The notes beneath the pieces are model-generated. The model did not search any database and was not told where the DNA came from. It saw nothing but the letters and a program-made list of their open reading frames with translations. Below are positions 32,130 to 42,745 of a stretch of DNA of 64,000 bases, in pieces. The position numbers were made by a program, and so were the translations under genes. The DNA is taken from the NCBI RefSeq assembly GCF_000975265.2, contig NZ_CP083405.1, forward strand, positions 2,666,001-2,730,000, given 5' to 3'. This DNA comes from Mycobacterium lepromatosis. Lineage in GTDB: Bacteria > Actinomycetota > Actinomycetes > Mycobacteriales > Mycobacteriaceae. The number at the start of each line of letters is the position of its first letter. Position 1 is the stretch's first letter.

Positions 32130-33103
32130 TGCTTTATTAACTGTCCGAGCCCCTTCTCCCGAACCGATTGTGTTGGCTTGGCTGAGCTTGGCAAGATCTT
32201 CCGGATCCTGATCCCAGGTACCGACACCCTCAGCACTTGTGGGCCGCCACCGAATTCATTACCAACTCACATGGACAGCCCACCTCTATATAGTTGATTA
32301 TAGTTGGGCACCTCGGCAGGCTTCTTTATGCGCGGTCCCGGCAAATCCGAGCTCCCCAGCCCACCGGCCGAACGCCGACGTGGGGCAATCGAAAGTAACG
32401 CCGATATTGGCATCCGGATCCAAGAATTCAGCGCCGTAATCGCACAACGCGGCACCGCCGCAGCCATCTACCGTCAGCCCGAAGACCTCTCCTGAATAGT
32501 TAACACCACCCACCATGTAGGCAATACTGCCGGTGTCCGCCACAAAGACTGGCAGGACGCTTACGCCGCCGCCCGCGGCGGGCACAAATACCAGGGTCCC
32601 CACCGAACTTGTCGGCCTCGACGAGGATGCATACGCCGAACTCGCCGCCGAGATGATGCGCGGAGCCGAGACCACCGTCGCCACTATTGGCCTCCTAATC
32701 GGAGGCCAATAGTGGCGACGGTCTGGGCCCACATTCGCAGATAGTCGGCCACATTGAGCGCGATCGGGATCGCATTGACACCAAAGAATTTCGTCGCAAC
32801 CGATACCCCGTGGATGATGCGGTTGGCAACCGACTCAACTAGCATCCGCATCATCGCTACTGCACTAGTGTATTCTTTTGCTGCAGCTTCATACCGGGTA
32901 GCTAACCCCACAGCCACACAGGCTGACCTTCCTGGAACTGATGATGCTAGGAGCGCACCGGGCTCTGCTGCCACCGCGCTGTATTCAGCACTTAGCATGC
33001 TCCATGCGGCAGCCGTAGCCAGCAGCAGTCCCGGGCCGGCACCAGAGCTCAACGACAACGAATGCACTTTCGGCAGCGAGGCCATCCAGACAGTCGCGCT
33101 CAT
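32130..33103 (-). pseudogene. PPE4: PPE4 broken by internal deletion at an inverted repeat
   Basis: The N-terminal PPE-like part (33103 to about 32702) reads VWMASLPKVHS through NAIPIALNVADYLRMWAQTV and ends at a stop at 32684. The C-terminal part (32732 to 32298) is in another frame and shows ALCDYGAEFLDPDANIG and GELGFAGTAHKE, the end of PPE4. More 3' debris (LVGNEFGGGP) lies near 32240. About 200 central residues are missing and a 22-bp inverted repeat sits at the junction. The defining Pro-Pro-Glu and the WxG-like region are also mutated (LPK, SACVAVG). In M. tuberculosis PE5-PPE4 is exported by ESX-3 and helps siderophore-bound iron use. Confidence 0.85.
32674..32722. repeat. Perfect inverted repeat, 22-bp arms and 5-bp loop
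   Basis: The left arm (32674-32695) begins ACCGTCGCC and ends GGCCTCC. The right arm (32701-32722) begins GGAGGCC and ends GGCGACGGT. The arms are exactly complementary around the loop TAATC. It lies at the junction between the two surviving parts of PPE4, where the reading frame is lost. Confidence 0.95.
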
Positions 33104-33105
33104 CG

Positions 33106-33414
33106 TCAGCTGTCCACGATCCCATACGTCGAAGCCGCCGCGGCATCACTGGTTGCATAGTCTATACCGGCTTTTTTCACACCGATACCGGCGCTGCCCA
33201 GCTCTTCAACACCTTGCCTCGCCACCACAGCGTGCTCTTGACCCTGAGCACTGAACCCAGCGGCGGTCTGCATCGACACCGGATCCGCCGCCGGCGGCAC
33301 CACCGCAGCGATCCATGGAAACGCGGTAGCATGCGCGGCCTCCAGCCGTGCCGTCAGCGCCGCCACCGCCGCACTGGTCGCGGCAAGCCGCTCAGGAACC
33401 ACATGTAACGTCAT
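33106..33414 (-). CDS. PE5: PE-family protein PE5
   Basis: ATG 33414 gives 102 residues, the same length as M. tuberculosis PE5; an upstream start at 33426 would add four. AGGAG lies about 13 bases upstream. The PE domain has a VVPERLAATSAAVAAL start (here PE is kept), and the general ESX secretion motif YxxxD is present as YATSD near the C-terminus. PE5 normally pairs with PPE4, which directly follows and is broken, so this protein has lost its operon partner. Its frame is clean, which suggests either recent loss of PPE4 or another partner. Confidence 0.88.
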   Translation of the reverse strand: MTLHVVPERLAATSAAVAALTARLEAAHATAFPWIAAVVPPAADPVSMQTAAGFSAQGQEHAVVARQGVEELGSAGIGVKKAGIDYATSDAAAASTYGIVDS

Positions 33415-33454
33415 GACTATAAACACTCCTTCTGTTTCTGTCGCGTTTTACCAA

Positions 33455-36400
33455 TCATCCATCAGAGGAACCCGCCATCGTTGACCCGTTCTGGTACCGA
33501 CTCCCCGGCCAGGGGTGGACCAACTGTACATACGTCGGGCTATTACTGTCGTTCAACAGAATCGCCCGTCCGGCCGGCAATCGGCTAAATCGCTGGCCCC
33601 GGATCTTGCCACCGTCGGCCGGATTGCCCGCCAACATCAGCGTAGTTGCCTGTAGGTCGTTCAAGCGGCGCAACAGCTGGCTAGTCATCAGCGCGTGCCC
33701 CGATCCGGTGGCACGCCCTGTGACGATAACCCGCAGCCCTAAATCACCGGCCTGACCGAGCAGCCCGATGAGGTTGGTCCACGGCCGCTGTCCGATATAT
33801 GGACCGCTCATCGCCGGTGAATCCGGCACCTGGTCGACGTCATCGATGAGCAAGTAATGGATGTGTCCCGCAAATGCCCAGCGAGACAATTCCGCTGCCG
33901 ACAAACCTACCGGTGGTCGGCGCGCTTCGATGAGATTGGCCAACCCAAGCATCGCTGGGATGATCCTGTCGATGTTGGCGGTGTATTCGTTGTCGGGAAA
34001 TAGCGGCTCGTCCGCGAGGTGCAGCCGCCGATCCAGCACAGTAAACGCCACCTGGTCGGGGGAAGAATGTTCGCGAATCGTACGGATGATGTGGCGTAGC
34101 AGCGTGGTCTTACCAGATCTGCTGTCGCCGAATACCATTAACAAGGGATTGTCCGCAAAGTTGACAACAACCGGTGCCAGATCCTCTTCACGCTGACCGA
34201 TGACCACTTTCTCCGGTCCTCGGTAGAGCGCACCAACAGCATCGGGCGCAAGGTTGGTGGGCAGTAACCGCACCGGCGGCGCAGCCACATCGGTGTGGCG
34301 AGCATTGATCACGGCAACCTGGTCTAGCTGCGGAGCCGCGAATAGAAAATGTTCGGCTGCCATAGTCAACCCGCGGCCAGGCTGGTCGTGCGGGACAGCG
34401 TCGGCCGGGCGACGCAACGCACCGACCACACGCACGTTGCTGTCCCGGGCGTCGGGCAGCTTAAGCTCTAATCGCAACCCAAACCCGTCCCGCATCACCA
34501 ACGGCACCTCTAGCCAGCTCGGAGTGGTGATTACCACATGTATGCCGTACGCCAGTCCGACATTGACGAGCTCAGTTACCTTGGTCACCAACGGGTTACG
34601 GGTATTGAACTGATCTGTGTTGTCGCGACTGAAAGCGTAAAGGTTGTCGATGATGAGAAAAACATCGCCAAAACAATCATCTGGAACCGAGCCACTGGCC
34701 CGCTTGTCCCGGAATCTCTCCCGCTGCTGCCGCGATAGCAGCAGCTGCTCGAGCTCACCAAAGGTGCGACGGATTCGTTCGGGTTCTAGGGCCGACGCAA
34801 CGCTACCGACGTGCGGCAGATCCTGAACTGCCCGCAACTGTCCGCCGCCATAGTCCAGGCAGTAGAACGTCACGTCACGCGGTGAATGCAGACTCGCGGC
34901 TGATAAAATAAATGTCTGCAAAGCAGTCGATTTTCCGGATTTGGGACCGCCGTGAATCACCATATTACCGGCTGACGAGGTAGCATCAAATATCAACGGG
35001 TCACGACGCATTTCAAAAGGCTTGTCAATCTCGCCAAGCGGCCAGCGCCACTGCCGTTGCGGCACTCCGGCACTGGCTAGTAACGCAGTTAGCTGGATCG
35101 ACTCGTCGAGCGGCGGCAACCACAGCTTCGGCGCCCGGGGCCCGTAACGTGCCAACTGTTCGCCGATTGTCGCTATCAGCTTGCGCGGCGGGGCTACCAA
35201 CTCATCATCGTCTTCGCTGGAGATCACGATGGGGTGATCCGGCTCCACCACACCGGCAGTGAACAATTTTGGTTCTGGTGTAGCTTCCACTACTCGAATC
35301 TTGGTTGATCGGGGAGGCTCGTAGATAACGTCGACGTAGGTGCTGCGAAACTTAATCGGCGACGCGCCGGGGGACGGTACCAAAAAGCCCACGCCCTTGT
35401 GTTCTTTGCCCGACTCGATGTGATAAGCGTCCTCCACACCGATGATCTGACGAGAAACGCTGGCATTGGCCACCTTCAACCCGATTCGGTATGAGGTATT
35501 CTTATCGATGTCTTTGATTTTGCCGATGTCCAGCGTCTGAGAAGCGAACAAGATGTGAATCCGAAACGAGCGGCCCTTGCGTGCCAAGTAGTCGAACAGT
35601 TCCGCGTACTCCGGATGATCGGCCAGCATCAGGGTGAATTCGTCGGCGACCACGAATAGTGTTGGAATTGGCGGCAGATCGATTGCGCCGGCCGCTATTG
35701 CATTCTCATATTCGAGCACCGAGTTGAACGCGCTGCCCTGAACCCTGCGGCCGGCCTCACGTAGCAGAGTCTCCCGGCGGGCCACCTCACCGCGAAGTGT
35801 ATCAGCGAACCGTTCAGCCAGCGACTTCTTCTCAGCCATATTCGAGATCACTGCGACAACCTGCGGGAAATTGCGGAAGCTGTCGGCACCGGCCTCACCC
35901 TTGAAATCTGCATAGATCACGATCAGCCGATCTGCAGAGTGAGTTGTCAACAGCGACAACAGAATCGACATCAGGGTCTGCGACTTACCGGATCCTGTCA
36001 TCCCGATCATCAGGCCGTGCGGACCCATACCGCCCTCGGTTTCATCCTTAAGATCAAACATCAACGGCTCGCCAGTGGCTGTGACACCGATTGGTATGCG
36101 TAGCTCGTCGTCGCGGCGTCGAGGAGCCCACAGTGTGGTCACATCCAGCCGTGAAGCATCCGAAATTCCCAGCAGCGTCGTGAAGCTGGCGCCGCGGGTT
36201 GCCGCTGAACGTAACCCAGAGTGCGTCGGGTTGGAGTCCCACCGTGACAGCTGGCGGGCCAGGTGGGCAGCCTCGGCGGCACTGAGTTGATCGGCGGTGT
36301 CGATGTAGGGCTGCCAGCCTCCGGTCTGCCAACGTTCGATGGCACCACGCACGATACGCAATATCGGCTGATCGGGATCCGAATACTGTTCGCGGTGCGG

Positions 36401-37450
36401 CGGTGTGGTGGAGCAATGCACCACCGTAACTCCGGCGCGGCTCATCACCAGGGTCGAGGCGTTTAAATCATAGTCGGGGTCATCGATCACTATCATCAGG
36501 TGACGCAGCGCATCAACCGACATGCCAGTGAACGCAGGGCGGTCGGCAAGCACGGCTCCCAGCAGCGAGACCAGCTCGTCAGGGTCGGTCGATAGGTAAC
36601 GCGCCGAGCCGACGCCATCAAACTGACCGGGAATATCGACGTGTGGCAACCATTTAAGCCAGGACCAATCGCTGTTCTCCAGATCGGGGGTGGCTAGTGC
36701 CACCCCAAACAACGCCGGGTCGTGCCAGGTCACTGCCTGAGCGATCCAAGCACGCAACGCCGCACGCGCTTCATCCTTGGAGCTCTCAGTATCAATAAAT
36801 ACCGTGATCCGCGAGACTTTGCTCAGATCAATTCCAGTCGGCACGTCACGAACGGTGCGGTGGACGTCGAGCAAACTACGTAATGCGCTGTGCGACACAG
36901 GCTCCAGGTCGATCTCGTCCGCAGTGTCTTTGACCCGCAGCGCAGCGTCCAGCGGCACTTGGCGCCGACCGACCCGCACAAACAGGAAGTCGGAGTCATG
37001 CGGGTCTCGCTCCCACTGACGGCGGGATCCGGGCACGTCTGCCAACGTCGTCGGCTCAGGATGGGACCACTGTGCGACCGCACGCTGCTCAGCGGCCTGG
37101 GTTCGGATGTTGCCTCGGACCACCGACAAATACCGCAGGTAGTCAGCCCGTTCGGCATCGACCTCCTCGGTACGCATCTTGTTGTCGTTGCCGCGATAGA
37201 GCGCGGTCGCAGCCAATAACATCACGAACGGAAAGAACAGTGTCTGTGGGGAGATCATACGCATCCCGGTGGCAACCATCGCGACGATCATGCCGACGAT
37301 CAGGATCACAATCATGTAGGGCATCGCACGCCGCAACAGCGACGGCGGAATCACGCGAGGCAATTCAGAAGGCGCTTCGATGAGGATGGCACCCTTGCGG
37401 CTACTCGGTAACGGCAGCCGCCGACGAGCCTCGAAGATAAGTCGGCTCAC
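33455..37450 (-). CDS. eccC3: ESX-3 motor ATPase EccC3 (single polypeptide)
   Basis: FtsK/SpoIIIE-type ATPase that powers and selects type VII substrates. GTG 37450 gives 1331 residues (about 1330 in M. tuberculosis) and overlaps the eccB3 stop as GTGA; the longer 1373-codon frame adds 42 unsupported residues inside eccB3. Two membrane segments lie at about 42-85. Three P-loop ATPase domains are visible: GMTGSGKS at about 483-490, GGPKSGKS in domain 2 and GDSRSGKT in domain 3. The single-chain form is typical of ESX-3, in contrast to the split EccCa/EccCb of ESX-1, and helped fix the identity of this locus. Confidence 0.95.
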   Translation of the reverse strand: MSRLIFEARRRLPLPSSRKGAILIEAPSELPRVIPPSLLRRAMPYMIVILIVGMIVAMVATGMRMISPQTLFFPFVMLLAATALYRGNDNKMRTEEVDAERADYLRYLSVVRGNIRTQAAEQRAVAQWSHPEPTTLADVPGSRRQWERDPHDSDFLFVRVGRRQVPLDAALRVKDTADEIDLEPVSHSALRSLLDVHRTVRDVPTGIDLSKVSRITVFIDTESSKDEARAALRAWIAQAVTWHDPALFGVALATPDLENSDWSWLKWLPHVDIPGQFDGVGSARYLSTDPDELVSLLGAVLADRPAFTGMSVDALRHLMIVIDDPDYDLNASTLVMSRAGVTVVHCSTTPPHREQYSDPDQPILRIVRGAIERWQTGGWQPYIDTADQLSAAEAAHLARQLSRWDSNPTHSGLRSAATRGASFTTLLGISDASRLDVTTLWAPRRRDDELRIPIGVTATGEPLMFDLKDETEGGMGPHGLMIGMTGSGKSQTLMSILLSLLTTHSADRLIVIYADFKGEAGADSFRNFPQVVAVISNMAEKKSLAERFADTLRGEVARRETLLREAGRRVQGSAFNSVLEYENAIAAGAIDLPPIPTLFVVADEFTLMLADHPEYAELFDYLARKGRSFRIHILFASQTLDIGKIKDIDKNTSYRIGLKVANASVSRQIIGVEDAYHIESGKEHKGVGFLVPSPGASPIKFRSTYVDVIYEPPRSTKIRVVEATPEPKLFTAGVVEPDHPIVISSEDDDELVAPPRKLIATIGEQLARYGPRAPKLWLPPLDESIQLTALLASAGVPQRQWRWPLGEIDKPFEMRRDPLIFDATSSAGNMVIHGGPKSGKSTALQTFILSAASLHSPRDVTFYCLDYGGGQLRAVQDLPHVGSVASALEPERIRRTFGELEQLLLSRQQRERFRDKRASGSVPDDCFGDVFLIIDNLYAFSRDNTDQFNTRNPLVTKVTELVNVGLAYGIHVVITTPSWLEVPLVMRDGFGLRLELKLPDARDSNVRVVGALRRPADAVPHDQPGRGLTMAAEHFLFAAPQLDQVAVINARHTDVAAPPVRLLPTNLAPDAVGALYRGPEKVVIGQREEDLAPVVVNFADNPLLMVFGDSRSGKTTLLRHIIRTIREHSSPDQVAFTVLDRRLHLADEPLFPDNEYTANIDRIIPAMLGLANLIEARRPPVGLSAAELSRWAFAGHIHYLLIDDVDQVPDSPAMSGPYIGQRPWTNLIGLLGQAGDLGLRVIVTGRATGSGHALMTSQLLRRLNDLQATTLMLAGNPADGGKIRGQRFSRLPAGRAILLNDSNSPTYVQLVHPWPGSRYQNGSTMAGSSDG

Positions 37451-39105
37451 TGGTGTTCCCCGTCTGCTTTCGTCGTACGACCGACCTTGGTGTCTGGCGC
37501 CAAGCCATCGTGTTCCAGCAGTGCGTCGGCAAGCGATAGCGTCGGTCCAGCCGCGAACAGCGACAATATTGACCACGGAATAGGCACGGCAGGTAGTTTC
37601 AGGCCAAGAGCCTCAACGATTTTACCGCTCCCGGCGGCAGCTCCCGATCTGGCATCAGCCTCGGTGTCGATGCCATAGCGCACCCCGGTATCGGAGACCC
37701 AGAACAATGACCCGGTGGCTGGCGCTGCCGAGCCGGCGCCCACGGTTTGGGCGAAGTAGCCGGTGCCGGGCGTAAGCACAACCCGACTGGCCGTCAAGCC
37801 ATATCCCCGGGAGCTAGCACTAACCAGCTCGACGGCATGCACCGCATCGGGTACTGGCAGCGCCGCGCCGGACAGTAGACTCAGAAAGCTGGTAGCGGCC
37901 CCGGCCGGCTTGCTCCAATATGCGCAGCTGACCGGGGCAGAGCCAGCGTCGATGAGGCTGACCTGCTGTTCAGGATAACGCTCAGTGTCCAGCATCCGCG
38001 ACACCGGCAACTTGTCGACCTCGTCGGCACCAAGCCGCGGCGGCTGCTGCAGCCCATAGGAATTAATGTTACGCAGGATCGCAGCAAGCACCGGCGAGAT
38101 AGGCTGTAACCCGTCCGGCAACACCGCGTAATACCGCACCGAGTCGTACGGGTTCTTGCCCAGTGCCGCCAGACTAAAAGACACCACCACCGCCCCGATC
38201 GGCGCGTGCACTCCGAAGCTTGGTGTGGCACCAGCATTCGGAATGACGGGCGCCGTCAGCGGTGGCGCTTCGGGGATCGCGTTGAACAATCCTGCTCCGA
38301 TAGGCCTGGGCGCAGGCACCTCGGCAAAATCGACACCAAATCCCAGTGCGTCGGTCACCGCGTGGTTAGCCAAGTCGATTTCGCTACGCTTGCCGTCCCA
38401 CAGCAGCCAGGTGCTGCCGCCGCGCTCGGTCGGAGCATCAACCAGGACACCATGCGCGGACCCCAGCACGGCGGCCCGCACGCCGTGACTGTCCGGCGGA
38501 CCGGCGATCACTGTGACACCCATGCTGTGAGCAGCATGCCCGCCTTCCCCGCTGACGACGTCACAGACCGTCCAGTTCGCATCGTGGGTTGTGTTTTGCA
38601 CCATCCTCTCCGGCGCTCCTGGAATACCGACCAGATTGCCGCGCGGAAACCTGTCCAGCTCACTGCTTTTCACTGTGATGGGGTTGACCGGCCGGCCAAC
38701 AATCAACCGAGCCGAGGTCAAGTTGAGCACCGGGTGGAGCTCATCACCCACCCGCACATACAGTGCGGCGGTCGACCTATCGGCAAGCACCGCGTTGTTA
38801 CCTGCCGCTCCATTGGGCCGGATGAATGAGAACACGAAGCAACCAATCAGCCCAGTAATTACCAGGAGCGCGCCCATCAGCACCGAACGTGACTGGGTGC
38901 GCAACGGGTCGACAAGCATCCGGGTGTCGTGCAAAGCGATACCGGAGGCGATCCGGCGCATAACGAACCGCCAGCCTGTCACTTGGTGACGGGTGACAAA
39001 TCCGCGACGGTAGACCACCTTGTTAGGATTCTCGTTGACCGGCGTTCGCGAGGAGAACGAACGCCTTTCCCCAGCCCACTCGCCGGCCAAGTCATTACTA
39101 GTCAT
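37447..39105 (-). CDS. eccB3: ESX-3 membrane component EccB3
   Basis: 552 residues (about 538 in M. tuberculosis). There is a short cytoplasmic N-terminus, one membrane helix at about 75-95 ([19 protein letters not shown]), and a large periplasmic domain with the EccB repeat fold. EccB has weak ATPase activity reported in the family and links the pore to the periplasm. Four-base overlaps with eccA3 upstream and eccC3 downstream indicate coupled translation. No truncation or missing region seen. Confidence 0.94.
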   Translation of the reverse strand: MTSNDLAGEWAGERRSFSSRTPVNENPNKVVYRRGFVTRHQVTGWRFVMRRIASGIALHDTRMLVDPLRTQSRSVLMGALLVITGLIGCFVFSFIRPNGAAGNNAVLADRSTAALYVRVGDELHPVLNLTSARLIVGRPVNPITVKSSELDRFPRGNLVGIPGAPERMVQNTTHDANWTVCDVVSGEGGHAAHSMGVTVIAGPPDSHGVRAAVLGSAHGVLVDAPTERGGSTWLLWDGKRSEIDLANHAVTDALGFGVDFAEVPAPRPIGAGLFNAIPEAPPLTAPVIPNAGATPSFGVHAPIGAVVVSFSLAALGKNPYDSVRYYAVLPDGLQPISPVLAAILRNINSYGLQQPPRLGADEVDKLPVSRMLDTERYPEQQVSLIDAGSAPVSCAYWSKPAGAATSFLSLLSGAALPVPDAVHAVELVSASSRGYGLTASRVVLTPGTGYFAQTVGAGSAAPATGSLFWVSDTGVRYGIDTEADARSGAAAGSGKIVEALGLKLPAVPIPWSILSLFAAGPTLSLADALLEHDGLAPDTKVGRTTKADGEHQ

Positions 39106-40982
39106 GCCGGTACCGTCAGTCCGAGACCGCGTAGCAACGGCTCTACCGATCTCTGTACATCCTCGGACGTTACGGTCATGAGTTCCTCGTCGCTGAACTC
39201 ACCAGTACCGACACTGTTCGAATGGTCTAACCGGAACTCGCGTTCTTCTTCTGAACGTTCAACGATGGTGCGAACAAACCGCCCGTTGCCCGCGATGTCG
39301 AGGCTGCGCCGAGAGACCCCATTGGAGTCGGGGGTAGACGATGTCGCCAATTTAGCGAACAAAACCTCCAACTCGTCAAGCGCTGCCTGCTCGAAGACGC
39401 TGTCTCGCTGTTCAGCCATCTTGTGCGCGATCTCGACCAACTCATGCGACGCGTATGAAGGAAAATCGATATTGCGGGTGAACCGCGACCGCAGGCCCTC
39501 GTTAGTGTCCAGGAACTTATCCAGATCGGCGCGGTAGCCGGCGATGATGACGACTAGCCGGTCACGATCGTTTTCCATCCGTGCCAACAAAGTATCTATA
39601 GCCACCAAACCGAAGTCGTTTTTAGCGCCCGTAGCCACTAGGGCGTAGGCCTCGTCAAGAAACAACACCCCGTCCAGCGCACTGTCGATGACCGCGTTGG
39701 TCTTTGCTTCGGTCTCACCGATGTGCTGACCGATGAGGTCGGCGCGATGCACTTCTCGGATATTCTCCTTCTTCAAAAGTCCTAGGCCGCAATAGATTTT
39801 GGCGACCACCCGGGCGATGGTGGTCTTGCCTGTCCCGGGTGGTCCAGCAAAGACGAGATGGTGGGCACGTTGCGCTACCATGAGCCCACGCTGCTTACGC
39901 ACTAGTTCCATAGCCACCGAACTCTTCAGCCGTGACACCTGGCTTTTGACCTCGTCTAGGCCGATGAATTCGGCGAGCTGGCGCTCAGCCTCATGAAGCA
40001 GCACGGCTTTGCGTTCGTGGGCTGCAGGGTCGATGAAGTCTTCCACACCAGGCTCAGTCTCGGGATCCCATGGATCGGTGCGAGCATCGATCCGGGCCGC
40101 GGTGGTGGTAACGATCCCAAAACTAGTGTCGGACAAGGCCTGTTCGATTTGTTCGTTGTCTGGGTGGGCCGCGTACAAATCCTGCAGAACTTCGCTAGCC
40201 GACTCCTCGTCAATGTGAGCACGTAACACCAGCGCTTTGGCTAACGCGCCATCGACAGCCGCCACCGCGACCGGACCCGCTGGCTCCTCCAGATACGACA
40301 ATGCCGGGGCGAACATACCCAGCCGGGCCAGCGCAATACCCAACGCGATCTTGGCGGCGTGCGTGTAAGCCTCACCGATATCAGGGTCATTAACGATCGG
40401 AGTCAGCAGCTTGACGACATCTGACCAGCGCCCGGCGCGGTAGTGGATAACGACGGCGACCCAACGGGCATCGGGCCAACCTGGCCGGCGGTTGATAATG
40501 CCAGTGACTATCTGATCGGCCTCGGCATAGGGTCCGGGCCCCCCGGTTGACGCTAGTGACGCCGCATAGGCGAGATGGAAGTCATCCGGACTTATGGCCC
40601 GAAACTTCAGGTAAAGTCCGGTGTCGTAGTGAAAGCCCAACGCGGCGGGGGCTAGTTCCACCTGACGCTGCAGCATGCCCGCGGTGTCAGCGGTACACGA
40701 CAGCGCTGCCAGCACAGGGGGAGACACGTCACCAGCAGCGGCTAGCCCGGTCCAGACGTCGCACTGATCATGGGCGATACGGGCAAGTGCGGTGAAACCC
40801 GACCGAGCGGCGGCCAGGTCGGCCGGACGTTGACGGTCGTAGACCGCAATGCCAAGGGCGCGACAGCAGGTAGCGAATCGGCTAACAACGTCGCCATCAA
40901 CCCTAACGTGCGCCCGAGCAATGACAGACTGCACACCAAGCTTGCCGGCATCACCGCGGTTCACGGCCGCTTCGCCTCCCAT
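39102..40982 (-). CDS. eccA3: ESX-3 cytosolic AAA+ ATPase EccA3
   Basis: First gene of the ESX-3 operon; 626 residues (about 631 in M. tuberculosis). The N-terminal ~290 residues form TPR-like helical repeats. The CbbX-type AAA+ domain follows, with Walker A GPPGTGKT at 380-387, Walker B GVLFLDEAYAL at about 435-445 and arginine-containing SRFTRNIDFPSY downstream. EccA is thought to release EspG from PE-PPE substrates. The N-terminal ~25 residues differ from the M. tuberculosis protein. Candidate IdeR and Zur boxes lie 34-52 and about 184-198 bp upstream of the start, so iron and zinc probably repress the operon. Confidence 0.94.
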   Translation of the reverse strand: MGGEAAVNRGDAGKLGVQSVIARAHVRVDGDVVSRFATCCRALGIAVYDRQRPADLAAARSGFTALARIAHDQCDVWTGLAAAGDVSPPVLAALSCTADTAGMLQRQVELAPAALGFHYDTGLYLKFRAISPDDFHLAYAASLASTGGPGPYAEADQIVTGIINRRPGWPDARWVAVVIHYRAGRWSDVVKLLTPIVNDPDIGEAYTHAAKIALGIALARLGMFAPALSYLEEPAGPVAVAAVDGALAKALVLRAHIDEESASEVLQDLYAAHPDNEQIEQALSDTSFGIVTTTAARIDARTDPWDPETEPGVEDFIDPAAHERKAVLLHEAERQLAEFIGLDEVKSQVSRLKSSVAMELVRKQRGLMVAQRAHHLVFAGPPGTGKTTIARVVAKIYCGLGLLKKENIREVHRADLIGQHIGETEAKTNAVIDSALDGVLFLDEAYALVATGAKNDFGLVAIDTLLARMENDRDRLVVIIAGYRADLDKFLDTNEGLRSRFTRNIDFPSYASHELVEIAHKMAEQRDSVFEQAALDELEVLFAKLATSSTPDSNGVSRRSLDIAGNGRFVRTIVERSEEEREFRLDHSNSVGTGEFSDEELMTVTSEDVQRSVEPLLRGLGLTVPA

Positions 40983-41015
40983 AACCTAGTATCTGCCAAC
41001 CTGACCTGCCTGAAA

Positions 41016-41034
41016 TTAGCATTGCGTAAGCTAA
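41016..41034 (-). promoter_or_regulatory. Candidate IdeR iron box upstream of eccA3
   Basis: The 19-bp sequence (plus strand TTAGCATTGCGTAAGCTAA) is an imperfect palindrome. Read on the minus strand it agrees with the IdeR consensus TTAGGTTAGGCTAACCTAA at 14 of 19 positions. It lies 34-52 bp upstream of the eccA3 start, where a repressor would cover the promoter. ESX-3 is known to be IdeR-regulated in M. tuberculosis. Confidence 0.65.
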
Positions 41035-41165
41035 CCGTCGAGCCGCTCAGACCCGCTCGCTTCACGACTCAACTCCGATTTTCCGTGGCATTGATCAGGG
41101 TTTTATTCATTATCGCGTGACTGTCTTCCACAGCGACGCCACCACTCAAGGCAGTCTACTAAATA

Positions 41166-41180
41166 CGATTATCATTTTCA
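41166..41180 (-). promoter_or_regulatory. Candidate Zur (FurB) zinc box upstream of eccA3
   Basis: Minus strand TGAAAATGATAATCG resembles the mycobacterial Zur palindrome (TGAAAAT-N-ATTTTCA). The left half is perfect and the right half is partly degraded. ESX-3 is known to be under Zur control in M. tuberculosis. It is about 184 bp before the eccA3 start, further than expected, so it is less certain than the IdeR box. Confidence 0.45.
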
Positions 41181-41199
41181 AAAAATATCCGGTTGGCTT

Positions 41200-41940
41200 T
41201 GGGCCGCCATACCAAGCTGCCGTTGTTCAGCCTGCCATATGCAAGGGCGCCATCACGGTACCGCCGGCCCGCTACCGAATCCATCACCAGCCAGTGTGGC
41301 CAATACCGTCGCCACCTGGTCGGCATCACGAGACATGGTGACATGCAAAACCCAGAGATACACGACCGCTGGCCTGAGGCGGCCGACTCGCCCCTGCAAG
41401 CAAGCGGGTACCCCCGCGTTGGTGGTGCACCTCAAGCTGGCTCAACCTGAACATCCATCTGCATAAACTTACGTCGCCGTAGTCATGCAACCCGGAAACG
41501 GCGTGAACGGGGCGAAAGTGCCGGTGTGGTCGTGCTCGAGCGGCTCTCGGACGCACAACGAGCGCAAGCACCTGCCTTTTGGGAGCAAACGCCCAGTAAA
41601 GCTCGTTCGGTACAAGTTCTAAATATATTGGGCTGTAACTGCGCTATCGCCCCGGAGGAATGCTGCGGAAATTCCCAGTACATCTCTCCACAAGGTTTTA
41701 GGAACCTCCAGGAATCGATTCGTTTACCTACTCGGCCCATATGGGTTGCCGGGGTCATTGTCGACGATGTCTTGATCATCCCCTTAGCGACTGCTGTCGG
41801 AGCTGACCGACTTTTTCGATTTGCAGCGCCGGCTAGGTCTGTGGTGCTCATGCCACCGCCATGTTCAAGGCCGCCTGATGGGTGACCATCGTGGTGGTCG
41901 CCTGGATCTACAGCCGCATGTGATTGTCCTGACTATAATA
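41200..41940. other. Unassigned decayed region upstream of ESX-3
   Basis: Open frames on both strands (41483-41851 minus, 41526-41885 plus) overlap each other and neither resembles a family I know. By synteny an Rv0281-type SAM-dependent methyltransferase should lie here on the minus strand. I could not recognise its motifs. Confidence 0.35.
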
Positions 41941-41949
41941 GCGACTTAG

Positions 41950-42332
41950 ACTTAGGTATAACGTTAAGCACTAAGAAGAAATTTGTAGCCATCAACACCG
42001 CATCAATCGCATGGTTGGCGGTCACCTCCATCAAGATCGGCATCGCCTTCAGCACCATGGTGTACACAGCGACCGCGATCTCCCGGAATACTACACATTC
42101 GCGCGCTGTTGATGCCAGCCTGCGTCAGCCATGCCGCATACAGGGCATGTTCAGCCGCATAATTAAATACTACTCGGCGATTGCAGCCTTCCCACCCAGC
42201 AACCCGCGCCGCCGCTACGATCGCAATGAACTCGTCTGCAGCCGAAATATATTCAGCACTCAGCAAACGCCAACCGTTGGTGCCAACTAACAAGCCAGCT
42301 GAACCGAAACCGCTGTTCAATAAAACACACAT
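41950..42332 (-). pseudogene. PPE-family protein remnant (PPE3 position)
   Basis: The frame at 42003-42332 reads GTNGWRLLSAEYISAADEF, then a degraded EHALYAAWLTQAGINSA. After a frame change it continues VLKAMPILMEVTANHAIDAV and LMATNFFLVLNVIP. These are the conserved PPE-domain helices (W..LSAEY, AWL.QA, NFFG.N.IPIA). The N-terminal PPE motif and the C-terminal variable part are missing. Dead. Confidence 0.7.
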
Positions 42333-42439
42333 ACGCAGAAATTACCGTTGACCCTGAACAGGTCGCCGCCGCATTATAAACTGCCTCTTTCGCGATTAAC
42401 AAATCTAGCCAAAATGATTAAATTGATCCCTTACAGGGT

Positions 42440-42690
42440 TGAGATTCCGTGCCTAGGTGGCCGCGTTCAAGGTGATGCCAAGCAAGGCAGCGATTGCCGA
42501 AGCTGGGTCGATGTTGCTGTGTCTACCCAAGCCGTCAGACCGGGTGGAGTAAGTCGTCATTTCCCAGGAGTTCACCTCCGTACATCTTAAACGGCCGCCT
42601 ATTGGTATCGCGACGTGGATCATTCGTCTATCGGAGGTACAGCTCAACATCATCGCTGAGCGGCTGCTGGAGTTTAGAGTTACCTCACAA
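42440..42690 (+). pseudogene. Acyl-CoA dehydrogenase C-terminal remnant (fadE type)
   Basis: A plus-strand reading gives AAFKVMPSKAAIAEAGSML, then, after a stop and shift, a degraded glycine-rich segment followed by EVQLNIIAERLLEF. This is the ending typical of acyl-CoA dehydrogenases (GGTTE.Q.NIIAERLLGLPR). FadE6 lies beside fadD2 in M. tuberculosis, so this may be its last piece. The opposite strand is open for 133 codons, but I regard that as a shadow. Confidence 0.5.
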
Positions 42691-42717
42691 CCTGCAACGA
42701 CGTTCGGGCGCTGGAGG

Positions 42718-42745
42718 CTTGTGGCCGCACTGAAGCGGCCACAAG
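42718..42745. repeat. Hairpin with perfect 11-bp stem and 6-base loop
   Basis: CTTGTGGCCGC (42718-42728) pairs exactly with GCGGCCACAAG (42735-42745) around the loop ACTGAA, just after the acyl-CoA dehydrogenase remnant. It has no following T-run, so a terminator role is not evident. Confidence 0.9.

Noticed and set aside
36054..36416. Antisense frames inside eccC3 and other intact genes
   Set aside because: They are codon-bias shadows of the real gene on the minus strand.
26526..40982. Reading this cluster as ESX-1 with a fused EccCa1-EccCb1
   Set aside because: The one-piece 1331-residue EccC, the EsxG/EsxH-type substrates and the flanking genes (dcd, fadD2, aac order) all fit ESX-3, where a single-chain EccC is normal. 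It is not a novel fusion.
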